64,000 bases of DNA from Gari tellinella (Eukaryota; Mollusca; Bivalvia; Cardiida; Psammobiidae): contig OV277864.1 of NCBI GenBank assembly GCA_922989275.2, positions 68,328,158-68,392,157 on the forward strand, read 5' to 3'. Below the pieces are notes generated by a model. That model worked only from the letters and a program-made list of their open reading frames with translations. It had not been told where the DNA came from and made no database searches. Below, piece after piece: positions 45,854-57,580 of this stretch. A program made the position numbers and the translations under genes. Position 1 is the first letter of the stretch, and every line of letters begins with the position of its first letter.

Positions 45854-46103
45854 TTAACCCATTACACCATAAATACGCCCTTTTACACCTCTAATTTATT
45901 CCTCCCCTGAAGAAAATAATTCCACTTTTCACCATTATGATAAGTATGATAAGATATATTTTCTATATCCAAGCAGATGGTAGCTTAAAACAGGATGAAA
46001 TTAAGCAGAATGCGCCTTAAGGCGCATTCTGCTTTACTCTCAACCTGTTTTAAGTGGTCTCAAGTTTTCAAAACTAGCAATAAGCTATGGGGTAATGGGT
46101 TTA
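45854..46103 (+). mobile_element. Family A MITE
   Basis: TTAACCCATTACACCATAAA to GCTATGGGGTAATGGGTTTA; hairpin at 45984-46053. The right TTAA has mutated to TTTA. Confidence 0.8.
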
Positions 46104-46680
46104 TTTATAGCCCCTACAGCTAAATCTCTAAATAGGGGTAAACTTACATGATAAAATGAGACTTGCAGAGTTGAAAGTTTGATTCGAGATTTTATCTACA
46201 GCAACCCCACTTTGTTGCGGGGTCATAAAACAGTTTTTGAAGTAAGTCAAGTGAGAGTGAAATTTTTATTTATTCTCTCCTGAATAAATTGACCGGCAAT
46301 TATTTTGGTTTAACACGGATCAGCCATTAGCATAAATTATCATACAAGACATACTACACAACACTTTCTCCCTGATCAACCAAGTGTGATACATTTTACC
46401 TCAGCTATCAAAGTGCTCCCAGGAGCTGGCCAGTGGGTGACCTCCAGGCCAATCATATACCATACAGTCAATCCTCTCCAATTACCATTAAATATCAATA
46501 ATTATTATATGACTCAATAAATAATGTTACATACAGGTGGTAGCTTAATGCATAATGAAAATAAACCAGAAACATCGCATACAATTACATGTTCCTTGCT
46601 TTAATCTTGTCACCTGTATTACAAACTGAAAATGGACATATTTTTGAGTGGTTGTAATTAAATGATGTTTACTGTAAAGC
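46104..46680. other. No gene or strong repeat seen
   Basis: AT-rich intron 1 DNA. A short AAACCAGAAACA hairpin remnant lies near 46555. Confidence 0.5.
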
Positions 46681-46830
46681 CAAACCTGTGCATGAGGTCA
46701 CTTGATAAAGATGCACGGTGATCACCTCAAAGACAAGTGATTGCTTAATGCAGGGTAAAAGTAATGCAGAAAGCTCCTGCAGGAGCTTTCTGCATTACTT
46801 TTGTCCTGCATTAAGCAACCACTTTAATGA
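46680..46830. mobile_element. Family B hairpin MITE
   Basis: TTAATGCAGGGTAAAAGTAA (46745) pairs with TTACTTTTGTCCTGCATTAA (46796-46815), centred on CTCCTGCAGGAG. AAGCCAAACCTGTGCATGAG flanks it on the left. Confidence 0.75.
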
Positions 46831-49089
46831 TAAGCCTGTCAGTTCATCCTCCTATGAATGGTCACAATGTACAGGTTCTACTGATGTCGATAACCTGGAG
46901 AATCAACAAGCTACAAGCAGTAGCTGATTGGGTAAATATTTGCTATACCTGATAGCAATCAATGTATAAAGGTGCTTCATCTAACTGGACCCCCTGTTAT
47001 TACTATCATAAATGCCAATCTTAATCTTGTTACCTTATCTTGGTTATCAACCATTTCTTCATCAATGCTTTCATTCAAATAAGTTTTATCAAAATTAGCT
47101 GAATTAAACATCTGCAGAATTTTCGTGAATTGTTTTGAAAGTCTTGATTTTATCTTTTTTATTTGTCAAATCTACCAATGAAGAGTAAATTTCTCAAATT
47201 TTTCACAGCACTTTGAAGGAATAATTAATAATTTTGTAATTTAGGGGCCGGAAAACAGGGGGAAATAACTTAAAATAAAATTCACTATTTCAATGATAAT
47301 TTTACATGTGCATCCTGAGCCCTATACTCATTAAATTTGCAAGGGACCCATTTGCTAAAAACATGCGAGTCCCCTGGACTCAGAACTTTTCTGGCCTTTA
47401 TTAACCTATTACTCCATAATACGCATTTGTATGCCTTTAAATAGGTTATATTCCTCCTCTGAAAATAATATTTCCACTTTATACAGTCATAAACAGCATG
47501 CAACATAAATGGTTTCTATATCCTAGCAGATGGTAGTACCGGTAGCTTAAAGCAGACTGAAAGTAAAGCAGAATGTGCCAAATCAAATTGTGTTAGGCAG
47601 GTTTTAACTGAATTTACTATTGCAACTGCTCATTAGCAAATTTCAAAGTGACGATTCTAATGACTAATCACAACACAGCATTTTATTGGGGGACATATTG
47701 ATTCAGAATTGAAATATTCCCTTTATCTGCAGCTATGGTAATAATCTCTTTGAAGTGTTGTTTTATTAATGTAATGGTTCCATCATACAGCCTTGCAACC
47801 CCCAGTACTCCCCCCAACCACTATTTTCATTAACCCAATATATTGATTAAGCCATTCAAATACAGTCACGGTTGCATTAATCTACCATTCAACAGCTGAC
47901 CAATGGGCAATCTTTCAACTTCAAGCAGGTGAATCAAAATAATGCAGAAAGCTCCTTTAGGAGCTTTCTACATGATCTTGATCATGCATTAATTAAGCAA
48001 TTACCTACCATTAGAGATCTACAAGCTATACCAATGAGTTATGTTTTTCTGTATTCAAGCCAAGGAGACATGGCTGCATGGCACACTTTTCATCGGTGAT
48101 AAAGTATTTCACCGTTAACAAGTATTGATTTATCCTATTGAAGTTTTACAATATGACGAGAGATGTGTGAAACAGTTGTCCACCTTGAGGTGACAAAAAG
48201 TCAATAATCTAATAATGTGAGCAAATTCATTAAGTAGTCTACTGTCAATCTTGCATCAAAGAACTGCTCATTTGAAGTAGCTTAACAAATAAAAGCTTAA
48301 TGCAGGACGAGTCCTACAGAAATCACATGACATCATTTTACTGCCACCTGTCTTAGACACATGCCATTGTCAGCCTGATTCTTTGTCTGGTTGCACAGTT
48401 CTGACTGATCTTGAAGACTTTATTTGTTATGAAGCAGTGTCTTCTTTGTTTTAAGAAAGGTGGAAGCTGTAAAAGCAAGATGTAAGACTAGCAAATATCT
48501 CCTTTAGGAGCTGTCTGCTTTACTTTCATCTTGCTTTAAGATACCACCAGTATTGTAGACAATACTACAACACTATTAGGCAAAATCTCATTTGAGAGCA
48601 TTTCTCAGACAAGATAGAGGCATCATCAATTGCAATACTAAAGTACATGTATTCTTATTCAGTTAATTCATTTACTTCTCTCTCAGCTCCATAACTCTTT
48701 CAACAGTAAGTGCATACTCTTGTGGGTTATAAGGTTCCCTTGTGGATCATTTTAGTTACCAAATCCTGATCCAGTCTATTTGTAATTATGTAGACCCTGA
48801 TCAGAGGGTTCCTATAGGATCCCTCTGATATAGTATAATACATTGTTTGCAAATGTAATGAGTATATTCTAAAAAGGTCCATGGTGTTGAAAGACTTATA
48901 ATGCTTCACTAGCACAATAGGATATAAACTAGTATACTAAAGATGTGGCATAACTTTAGGGCAATCCAAATGGACCAATCAAGTAGCCAACTTATGACCA
49001 CTTATAATGATTAAGTACATATTGAAGCTGTACTAAATATGTGCAAATAACTTCATTGCACTTCAACTTATAACACTACACTTCAACCT

Positions 49090-49340
49090 TTAACCCTTTA
49101 CCTGATAGCCTATTTCTAGAATTGAAAATAGGTTACTACTTAAAGCAGGTTGAAAGTAAAGCAGAATGCGCTTAACGCGCATTCTGCTTTACTTTCAGCC
49201 TGCTTTAAGCTATCATGTGCTATAATCTAGAAAATATCCCCCATAATACATATTCATTACTGATTAAATTGGAACTATTTTCTTCAGCGGAGGAATAAAT
49301 CATATCCGCTAAAAGGCGCTTCTATAAGGTAAAGGGTTAA
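49090..49340 (-). mobile_element. Family A MITE, reversed, full length
   Basis: TTAA at both ends; CCCTTTACCTGATAGCC at the left; hairpin at 49143-49209; AAGGTAAAGGG at the right. Confidence 0.82.
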
Positions 49341-49479
49341 CCCTTTCCTTCATAGTAAACAGTGTAAATCACCCAAATACAGCTTTTATAGTATTTCTTT
49401 GTTAAAGACAGGTGACTGTTTAAACTTTAAAGAATGATAAAAGATGACAGTAAAGCTTTCTGCTTTACTGGCAGCACAA

Positions 49480-49890
49480 TGATAAATATTTTCTATATCT
49501 CTGAGAGGCTAGCAGACAGGAGCTTAACCCTTTCCTCCCTAAAACTTTAAATGGACAATTCCAGTTTCCATTTTAATCTAGTTCATTCCTGACTTTTAAG
49601 GGTGGTTTTTGTCAATGTTTGGCATTATGACAAACAGTGAAGACCCTGATCAGAGGGCTCCTCTTGGAGCCCTCTGATCTGGGTCTTCACTGTTTGCATA
49701 GGACCATTGTTCTTTTCACATGTACCCTGTTTGAAAAGGATGCCTATATGCGTGACTAACTGACTATGGTTCAAAGAGTTAAAGCAGGCTGAAAGTAAAG
49801 CAGAATGTCTTTTAAGATGCATTCTGCTTTACTTTCAACCTGCCAAAAGTATTCATATCATCAAAAGTGGAAATAGGCTAAGGGGTAAAC
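49480..49890 (+). mobile_element. Family A MITE with a reversed family D element nested in it
   Basis: The left arm up to GCTAGCAGACAGGAGC is followed by 49524-49782, then AGCAGGCTGAAAGTAAAGCA and the right arm ending AGGCTAAGGGGTAA. Confidence 0.82.
49524..49782 (-). mobile_element. Family D MITE nested at TTAA, reversed
   Basis: TTAACCCTTTCCTCCCTAAA at the left and GGTTCAAAGAGTTAA at the right. The perfect hairpin is around GGGCTCCTCTTGGAGCCC. Confidence 0.88.
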
Positions 49891-50973
49891 TAATCATGTG
49901 TTATGGTGATTCTAATAGTGAAAAATGTCAAATTAATTAATTTATTATCACACATCAACCCCACTCATTAATCTGTTCAATAAAATTTCAAATCTTGTCT
50001 TTTAAACAATATTTGATGTTTGCACCAACCCCACCCTACCCCTACTCCCTAAATAAAACAAAGAAAAAAATAAAGGTGAAGATCTCAACTAAAGGACTTG
50101 CTTTCTGACTCTGAGTGTTTATTGATTAATTTCAATCCTATTATCTCACACCTATTAAACCTAATACCATACTTACATAGCTTACCTACATATCATATGG
50201 CTTGCTATGTGGACAGGTGAAAATAGTTCAAAATATCTGTAAATGGCTGTAATTACACACACACAAATTCTAATGACAATCTTCCAGGAATTCAATTTGA
50301 TGACATTTTTTAGAATAATGAAATCATGTAATAGCTTTAACCTTTTCCTTTTGGTGTTTCCCCCCTGACTTTACCTTGACAGATATATGTTACAGCATTT
50401 TATGGCTGATGGCTTTGGATACACATACATGTAGCAGCTTAAGCATAATGAATTTAGAAGTAGAAAGTTAAAATATAACTGTTTGCTCTACTTTCAGATC
50501 ACTTTATCAGTTTATGCAGTAATATGCCTTTGAATACTTATAAGTGTACTCCTATAATCTGCTGAATAAAGGTGATTTACTCAGATTAGTCAGTAGGCTG
50601 TTGAGGAAAGTGCTCACCCTTATAGTGCACAGTACTACCAGACCAACATTTGCAAGTACATAAGATAAGGGGCAAAATCTTGGTGTCTAATTTGTATCCA
50701 AATGTTAACGGTTTAATTTTCACACTGACAGTATTTCTGTCAAAATACCTACATTATATACTGAAAAGGAAAAGCAGACAACAATTCTTAAACTTACGGA
50801 TACAACAGCAGCTAAATGGTTAAGGTATATTAAGCACAACGCTGAAACGGACTATACTTGTGGTGTCGACTCGAGCAGAACAGAGTAATAAAACGGTACC
50901 CTAATAAAACATGTTATGTTTTAAAGAAACACCAAAAAAGAATGCTAATTGACACTTAGGAAACTGTACTTAC
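49891..50973. other. No gene or strong repeat seen
   Basis: 5' end of lamin intron 1. A hairpin remnant with AAAGTAGAGC-like halves lies at about 50455-50510. Confidence 0.5.
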
Positions 50974-51371
50974 TTTGCTAGCCAGTCCCCAGCTTCAGTC
51001 TTGTATTTATCTCCTTCGAGCTTTAATTTCGTATTTTCCTTAGCGATGTCATCGTACAGATTCCTTGCTTCAGCAAGCTCCGATTCGTACATGCTCTTGT
51101 AGTTGGATTTTGATCGTGCATCATACTCCTCAGTTGATCTAACCTGGATCTGCAATCTCTGGTTTTCAGTCTCTAAGAATCTGACTTTGTCGATATAAGC
51201 GGCCAATCTGTCGTTGAGGTTTTGAAGCTGTTCTTGCTCCTGAATACGAGTTGTGCGCGCAGGGGATGGGGAGCGTGCACGCCGGCCCGGAGATATCCCC
51301 GACCCAGTTGGAGTTTCCATACCTGATGTTGAGGTTTTAATTGTGGTCTTACGACTCATCCGTGATGCCAT
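50974..51371 (-). CDS. LMNB: Lamin exon 1: head, coil 1A, start of coil 1B
   Basis: Encodes residues 1-132 plus two bases of codon 133. The start is the first ATG of the open frame (MASRMSRKTT), in a fair Kozak context (GGAAATGGC); upstream the frame stays open but has no ATG. The head carries SP or TP at residues 20, 27, 34 and 36, flanked by arginines, like the Cdk1 sites that drive lamin disassembly at mitosis. Coil 1A has the hallmark LNDRLAAYIDKVRFLETEN at about 52-70. The exon ends GCA AA before a GTAAGT donor; the joined codon AAA gives K133, then YNRRDRE in exon 2. Confidence 0.96.
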
Positions 51372-51439
51372 TTCCGCAGCCTTATCAAAACAATACACAG
51401 ATCTTAAAGCAGTAGCGCTGTCGCGAACAGAATACACAA

Positions 51440-51580
51440 TCCTCTCTTTTTAGAGCTACCGGTAAAAATGGCGTCTATCTCGCGATAAACCCCGCGTTTT
51501 CCAATCACGTGATACGCACCAGTGAGTAATCAACATCTCAGCTGGAGGTGTATGCTGCGCTGATGACGCAATGTAGATAA
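51440..51580 (-). promoter_or_regulatory. Probable lamin core promoter and 5' UTR region
   Basis: No TATA box is seen at a sensible distance. The stretch upstream of the lamin ATG has a CCAAT box (51501-51505) next to a palindromic E-box CACGTG (51506-51511), a TCTCGCGATA element (51478-51487), and AAAATGGCG, resembling a YY1 site (about 51466-51474). Such elements are typical of TATA-less housekeeping promoters. The transcription start cannot be placed from sequence. Confidence 0.4.
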
Positions 51581-51699
51581 ACACGTTATTCAAAAATTTG
51601 AATGAGTTAAATTCCCAAGGAGAAATGTATATCTAGATTTACTTTGATCAAATTAAAAAGTGTGTCCTCATTGACATTTATGCTAAATAACCCATTGGG

Positions 51700-52150
51700 C
51701 GAAGAATGTGGTTATTAAACTCTGCACACTGACAGCGAAAGTGTGATTGCTTTTGGATCCAGATTTGACACCAATTAAGCAATAATTAAGACGTCTAATC
51801 AGGATCCAGACGATAATATTTGAGGCTTGTTCACTTTAATCATTTTGAAAAAAAGTATAATATTAATTGTAGAACAATAACATTGGCCGTATTTTGCAGA
51901 CGAAAAAAAAACCCACACTGCTTAGCATTCTATATATGTCCAGCCCTTTCACCAGGGCTATCATAAGTTGCTAATAAAACATCTAAGATCCCCTACATAT
52001 CAATTGTACCTTTAATCATTTTGCTGCCAGTCTCTATATAGCACAAACATAGTTATGCAAATGGTTAAGATTAAGATAAGTTGCCGCGTTAGTTACTCGA
52101 CGTCTGATCTGGGTCTTAATAGTTTTGACACCCATATCAAATTTTTTTTC
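51700..52150. repeat. Eroded family E type hairpins
   Basis: TTTTGGATCCAGATTTGACA pairs loosely with GTCTAATCAGGATCCAGACG. A second block, 52055-52135, has GCGTTAGTTACTCGACGTC. Both are intergenic, upstream of lamin. Confidence 0.5.
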
Positions 52151-52189
52151 TGTGTTAATAACGCATAAAATTCAAAAACTTAAAAGGTT

Positions 52190-52277
52190 AACCGAAGATT
52201 GCGGAAAAAATCCGTGGGTACGGAGAAATTAAGGAAAATTCGACGATTTCGGAAAACCCGGAGTAATGGCAGCCCTG
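52190..52277 (-). mobile_element. Family I MITE fragment
   Basis: CCGAAGATTGCGGAAAAAAT ... AATGGCAGCCCTG, the CAGGGCTGCCAT end in reverse. A partial forward end lies at 53104-53180. Confidence 0.6.
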
Positions 52278-52447
52278 TCTTCAGGAGTTGCCTGATCTGG
52301 GTGCAGGCTACGCTGCTTTCTAAAACCATGAACATACAATATTGGCAGGTGAAAGGATAAAAACGGAAATGCTAAAATACAGGACTAATGGCACCAACAA
52401 CTAGATCTAAATGCCCATTATCGTCATGTGCGGGAGTTAACCTACCG

Positions 52448-52680
52448 TTAACCCATTACCCCATAAAGACGCATTTTTACGACTTTAATATATTCGCCCA
52501 TGGAAGAATATAGTTCAAATTTATACCTGAAGATATATTTGCTATATTCTAGCAGATGGCTTAAAGCAGGCTGAAAGTAAAGTAGAATGTGCCTTAAGGC
52601 ACATTCTACTTTACGTTCAACCTGGTATAAGTGGTCATCTATCTTCAAAACTAGAAACAGGCTATTGAGTAATGGGTTAA
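52448..52680 (+). mobile_element. Family A MITE, full length
   Basis: TTAA at both ends; CCCATTACCCCATAAAGACG left; hairpin at 52560-52631; GCTATTGAGTAATGGG right. Confidence 0.82.
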
Positions 52681-53699
52681 GCCATCCAAATTCTTTAGAC
52701 AAGGTGCAATGGGATGAGTTCAAAATACCTAAAAACTTGGTCTGGCGGGCTCTCTCGCTCCGCCGAGAGGTGCACGTCCTACATGTGAGAGGCACGGGAG
52801 TCTAATCCATTATAATTTATTAAGTGTGACAGGCTTAGCCAATGGCTTGTTATTTTTCTAGATGCACTTTGGGGTCCAGCATTTAGAACAGAATTTGTCA
52901 CCAGATCTCAACCCAACACATAAAATCAACTTTTGGAATCCACTGGAAGATGTCGGAACCAGCCCGGTCACTTCAGATTACCCTTGTTATTTCCTGAGTC
53001 AAAAATACCATCACCTGTTGACTACACCTTAGGATGACGCAGAAATAGAAAATTCGTGGGACGTTAGTTCTTTAGCAGCATGCAGCATGCAGCAGCAACA
53101 ACGCAGGGCTGCCATTTCTCCGAATTTTTTTTAATTTATCCGGACCTACGGATTTCGCCCAAAATCTTCGGATATCGGCTCTTTCTTTTAAATTTGGAAA
53201 TTTTTAATTTTGGAAATTAAATTATTTTATGAGTTTTTACTTAGGATTATGGGTGTCAAACAGTTTAGATTGTTGTTTTGTTTCTGTATTACGGCAGATG
53301 TCTTCTAAAACGTGTTTTGTGTTTTACATGTGTACTGCAAAATGTCTTAATTTCTAGTTTAAGCCCTAATTTGAGGTTAAGTCATGTTGTATCCTCGTGC
53401 CGAACACGCACGTGCGCGAATACCCTGGGCCTACAATTCACGGTAAGCTGGAACAATTTATATACAGTGTTCCTGTTGCCATGTTATCTAAAATGTAACT
53501 CATGTTTATGAACATTAGGTCTAAATACTTTCAAAAGAATGGTCTGACAGGAGCGAACGCAAGTTTTAAGGTGGATCGCTAGCGGGCATCTCGCATCTCG
53601 ACTTCCGGAAGTGCTGATGAATATCACATGATCTTTTCGGCACGTGCTTATACTAGAAATTTACATTGAGAACTGTTTGTTTAGTTTCATTTTCTTCCT

Positions 53700-53775
53700 T
53701 GATAGCTGAATCAGTAGAGTGGTTGGCTAGCATTCCTAATTTAAGGTCCTAGGTTCGGGTACCATCGATTCAAAA
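53700..53775 (+). repeat. tRNA-like pol III box sequence
   Basis: GATAGCTGAATCAGTAGAG resembles an A-box and GGTTCGGGTACC a B-box at tRNA spacing. Neither the acceptor nor the T stem pairs, so it is a pseudo-tRNA or SINE head, not a functional tRNA. Confidence 0.45.
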
Positions 53776-53798
53776 CTTTTTTCTATCCTATTTTATTG

Positions 53799-54054
53799 CA
53801 GGGCTGCCATTTCTCCGGAATTTTCCTGAATCTTCGGATTTTTTTTTCTAGTACATGGTAGCTTAAAGCAGGCTGAAAGTAAAGCAGAATGCGCCCTAAG
53901 GCGCATTTTGCTTTACTTTCAGCCTGCTTTAAGCAGCCACGTGTCAACAAAACTAGAATCAGGCGATTGGGAAAAGGAACGATTCGTAAAATCGCACTTG
54001 AAAAATGCAAATTTTGAAATCTTAGGATTTTTATGTCAACTTATGGCAGCCCTG
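53799..54054 (+). mobile_element. Family I MITE, 6-bp duplication TTATTG
   Basis: CAGGGCTGCCATTTCTCCGG to ACTTATGGCAGCCCTG. TTATTG lies at 53793-53798 and 54055-54060. Contains a complete family A type hairpin, 53860-53931. Confidence 0.92.
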
Positions 54055-54277
54055 TTATTGACTTGTCAATTCATGACACAGACAGGCCATGTTTAGTCTT
54101 TGTTGGTTTGATTCAGTACGTCCACTATATAGCTTGTCCACTTACGTTTTGGTTAATGACTGACACACAGCATTGTGTGTTTTATATAGCCTGTATGGGA
54201 CAGATGGCAGCTTCACACATGACAAAACTAATGTCAAACAATAAAGATCCTAAATGAGCTTTTATGCATTAATTTTG

Positions 54278-54479
54278 CAGGGCTGCCATAAGTTGACATG
54301 AAAAATCCTAAGATTTCCAAATTTGCATTTTTCAAGTGCGATTTTACGAATCGTACCGTTACCCCATAGCCTGTTTCTAGTTTTGTTGACATGCGACCAC
54401 TTAAAGCTGCTTTAAGCTACTACAAACTGAAGAAAAAAATCCGAAGATTTAGGAAAATTCCGGAGAAATGGAAGCCGTG
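54278..54479 (-). mobile_element. Family I MITE, reversed, 6-bp duplication ATTTTG
   Basis: CAGGGCTGCCATAAGTTGAC to GAGAAATGGAAGCCGTG. ATTTTG lies at 54272-54277 and 54480-54485. The hairpin is reduced to CTTAAAGCTGCTTTAAG. Confidence 0.9.
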
Positions 54480-54718
54480 ATTTTGTCATGCATTAAAAGA
54501 TATACAGGCTCCCATATTCATTGAACCCTTAGTACAGGTTTGACTTATTGTATAATTTCAAGCTGAAGTCCTTTTTTTCAGCGGAGCTGCCTATTATCTA
54601 TTTAGACCTACATTTTTATTTAGACAAACATTTCAACCAATCATATTTGATCAGAAATTTAGAATTAAGAGCACCTGTTGAAACTGAATTGTCTGATTGG
54701 ATAGTAGCCAGGGCTCCA

Positions 54719-54901
54719 GATAAGAGAATTATTTCAAAACTTAAAAACTTTATTTGTGGATTAAACCCTATGGTGTCCTACTCATTTGAATTGTCTCTTC
54801 GAGACGATAAAAATGAGTGGTAACACCATAGGTTTTGGTGCTGAATTGAGTGAGAAAATGTTAGATTTGTTCTGTTTACTCCCCTCTTATCTGGAGCCCT
54901 G
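54719..54901 (+). mobile_element. Family C hairpin MITE
   Basis: CAGGGCTCCAGATAAGAGAA to CTCTTATCTGGAGCCCTG. The centre is AATTGTCTCTTCGAGACGAT. Confidence 0.8.
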
Positions 54902-56015
54902 TAACTAGCTTGGCTGGGTTTATGCTCTGAGGCAGTGTGTAGTACTGATGCTTCTATTTTAAGATATGATAGAAGATGTCTATTTATAGATACACAGTGG
55001 CAGCTAGGTGTTTTGTTAAATAATGGTTTTACTACCAATTTATTTTAATTGTTAACTACTTGTTCAAATTTACCATACATTGATAGCAATATAATAAATG
55101 ACCTCAAGTTAGTTAAACACAATTGTGTTGTTTCATCATTTATTTACAAGAGTGAGGTGTTATAGAACTGTTGTCCTGTAAGGGCATGCACAGTTTATTT
55201 AGTTATAGTTTGTTTCAAGAAACTCCCCATGAATGAAGTTTGATATATAGAACAGTAGTTTAATCTGAGGATCTCCTACCAGTAGCTAGGATACGGGTTA
55301 TATTATTGTTTTGCATTTCTGTACATTTATAGTTTTTTAGTCAGAGTTATAGTTATCCTTGAATGTGTATTTTTTGCTTATTACAATTCTTTGAAAAAAC
55401 CCAATTTCATACAATTTTGCACACCCATCTACAGCATGAATTCCACCACCCATTCCGCTGAATATCTTTTTTAAAGATATTTCTTGTTTATAGTTGAACC
55501 AAAAGGAGGAAATTATGTTTGTTTTAATATTTTGTCTGAATTTCAGCATGTATAAAAAGTAAAGTCTGCTGTAGTTTTTTTTATCAATTTTTTGTGACTA
55601 TTAGTATTAAGAAATATCTATCTAATAAGCCTAAAGTAAGTGTATGTCAAACAACTAGATTTTTTTGTAACTTGCAATTTAGTGACTTTTCTTAATATTG
55701 ATATTTCCAGTTAATATGAAATATTTTTGTTCGGACATTTGATATTGTCTGTACAGCCTTGAATGTTGGAAATAATTGAGTTGTATTATTTTATAAATAA
55801 TACATTCCTGTTTATTTAAATTGGAACTTTTCTCAAAAAATGTCCTGTCGGAAAGGAAAAATGGTTTCAATGAGGTTTGACAGGAAATAAGCAGACCCGC
55901 GAACCACCTTAAATTATGGTAATGACCATGCGAAAAAATACGCTAAACTTTATTCGGGCATTGTAATATCAAACAAAGGGGAGTAACTCCATTAGGCCAA
56001 CTGTCAGCTGTCAAA
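54902..56015. other. Intergenic region upstream of KXD1, no element recognised
   Basis: AT-rich, with no domain-bearing frame. The KXD1 promoter should lie near its right end. No TATA or CCAAT box was convincing. Confidence 0.45.
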
Positions 56016-56137
56016 ATGGCATCCCCAGTTTCATCTTGCAGTACTGATTTTGATGCTTCTGAAGTCTTCGCAGAAGCGCTGATGGACCAAATTAATCGCG
56101 AAGATGTTAGGAATATGGTACAGACTCAGAAGGACAT
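56016..56137 (+). CDS. KXD1: KXD1 exon 1
   Basis: Residues 1-40 plus two bases of codon 41 (MASPVSSCST, ending MVQTQKD). The start ATG sits in GTCAAAATGGC, a good Kozak context, and is the first ATG in the local frame that leads into the family sequence. The exon ends AT before donor GTACGT; the joined codon is ATG (M41), recreating the family motif QK-x-M-L. Confidence 0.88.
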
Positions 56138-56245
56138 GTACGTATTCTAAGGTTGAAAACGAATTCTTCAAATTCATGCTCCTTTCTTCAAATTCATGCA
56201 CAATGGCTGGGTGTATCAATTCACCCAAATCCACCCAAATCAAAT

Positions 56246-56514
56246 TTAACCCTTTACCTTATAGGCCCTTTCTAGTATTGAATATAGGTGATCACTTAAA
56301 GAATGTTAAAAGTAAAACAGAGTGCCTGTTTCTAGTTTTGAAGACAGGTGGTTACTTAAAGCAGGTTGAAAGTAAAGCAGCTACTTTCTGCTAAAACATA
56401 AAAAATATTTATGATAATACATAATATTCATGACTGTATAAATAGGAACTATTTTCTTCAGTGTAGGAATGAATTAAATGTGCTAAAAGACGCTTCTATT
56501 GGGTAAAGGGTTAA
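56246..56514 (-). mobile_element. Family A MITE in KXD1 intron 1
   Basis: TTAACCCTTTACCTTATAGG to GGGTAAAGGGTTAA. It carries two partial left hairpin halves (56295-56320, 56355-56383), so it is internally rearranged. Confidence 0.72.
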
Positions 56515-56639
56515 ATACCACCAAATCCACCTTTTAAATGGCTCCAGTCTTATTTCATTATTTGGGCGTTTTGAAGTTGGAAAATATGCAAGTCATTTAT
56601 AAATGATGTAAGCTTGTCTAGAGAGATTTATTTCTATTT

Positions 56640-56830
56640 CTATTTATTACTTCTACGTCATCAATTCTGATGATTATGAGAAGGGGCACTTTTTAGGTGC
56701 ACCAATGGGACTCTACCCGGCCGGCCACTTTATCCTGAACCCACAACCTCCCGCACTGCAAGCGGACGCTCTACCTCTAAGCCACACAGTCGCTCAAAGT
56801 CATGTTATAGCCCACTTCCCAAGAACAATC
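56640..56830 (-). repeat. tRNA-derived SINE head in KXD1 intron 1
   Basis: On the minus strand, GTGTGGCTTAGAGGTAGAGC is a good A-box arm and GAGGTTGTGGGTTCAGGAT a B-box; CTTGCAGTG lies at the anticodon place. The sequence continues into GCCGGCCGGGTAGAGTCCC. The body beyond is unrecognised. Confidence 0.6.
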
Positions 56831-57518
56831 AGGCTACATGTGCAGTCTAGTCCAGACTTAGAGTCATTTATTCTTGGTCTGGCTGCACAATGTCATTAGT
56901 AAATGACATCTACTGTTTTTAACTGGCTTTGGGGCCTTTTATCTTTTAACTTGCACATCTTAACCATTTTTTTAACTTTGCACACTGTTTTCCTGACAGT
57001 GCCTGTCAATAATAATCGGTGATGGATTGTCGACAGTACAAAGTAGAAGTAGAAGTACCATAGAAGCCCAGTTTTAGCACATTAATTACATTTCCCCCAA
57101 AATTGGTTGGGGGTGGGTGGGGTGGAATGTTAATGTACATAAAATTCAATTTGCAATCTGTTGATTTGACTGTTACCTTCAATGAGGCTTTATAATGCAT
57201 TTTCAATCCAAAAAGTGTTCGCTCCTAGTAGTCCTAGATAATTCCTAAGGTGCTTCATAATCCTAAATATTTAGAATGTTAACGTCCATTTCTGCCATCT
57301 ATTGGCTAATTGGACGCCCCAGAGAGAGGGGAGCGGATACAGGGAACCTGGGCGCCAATGCCCTACTCTTATTATCGAAAGAGTTCTTTGGTTCTTTTAG
57401 ATGCCAAGTAAAGCACTCATACATATACATCGGACCTCGGTTTATAAAGTCTCATCTGAAGGACTTGGTCAAGATCAGCTTTAGGGCTGTTTTGACTGAA
57501 AAAAAATGTTGATGCTAG

Positions 57519-57580
57519 TGTCAAACAGTTTTGATCCTGATCATGTAACGTCTGATCAGGATTAAAACTGTTTGCAAAGT
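57519..57580. repeat. Hairpin, family E type core
   Basis: CAAACAGTTTTGATCCTGAT pairs with ATCAGGATTAAAACTGTTTG. Similar weaker pairs lie at 57915-57995 and 58115-58180; a family A core at 57725-57800 is split by ATGGAGTAAACA. Confidence 0.65.

Larger units (their letters stand above)
826..51371 (-). other. LMNB: Nuclear lamin gene, 10 coding exons seen
   Basis: Nuclear lamin, the intermediate-filament protein of the nuclear lamina. Exons in transcript order: 50974-51371, 28541-28673, 26610-26759, 24697-24867, 18050-18175, 15695-15915, 15116-15320, 14229-14339, 5013-5126, 826-915. All junctions are GT-AG, and phases agree at every join (split codons at residues 133 and 400). The product is 573 residues so far: head 1-44, rod about 45-400, KRKR nuclear localisation signal near 421-424, lamin tail Ig fold about 447-550. 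Rod length matches vertebrate lamins residue for residue in coil 1B and coil 2 by my alignment from memory, including the extra 42 residues of coil 1B that vertebrate cytoplasmic filaments lack. The NLS and SP/TP sites argue for a lamin rather than a protostome cytoplasmic filament protein. Introns total about 49 kb; intron 1 alone is 22 kb. The CaaX end is not seen in the window. Confidence 0.95.

Noticed and set aside
51371..51437. Longer lamin N terminus starting at 51437
   Set aside because: The codon there is GTG, not ATG. The first ATG gives MASRMSRKTT, a typical lamin start.
54548..54823. Plus-strand 91-residue frame at 54.5 kb
   Set aside because: Its second half is the family C MITE palindrome. 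The first half has no domain and no splice support.
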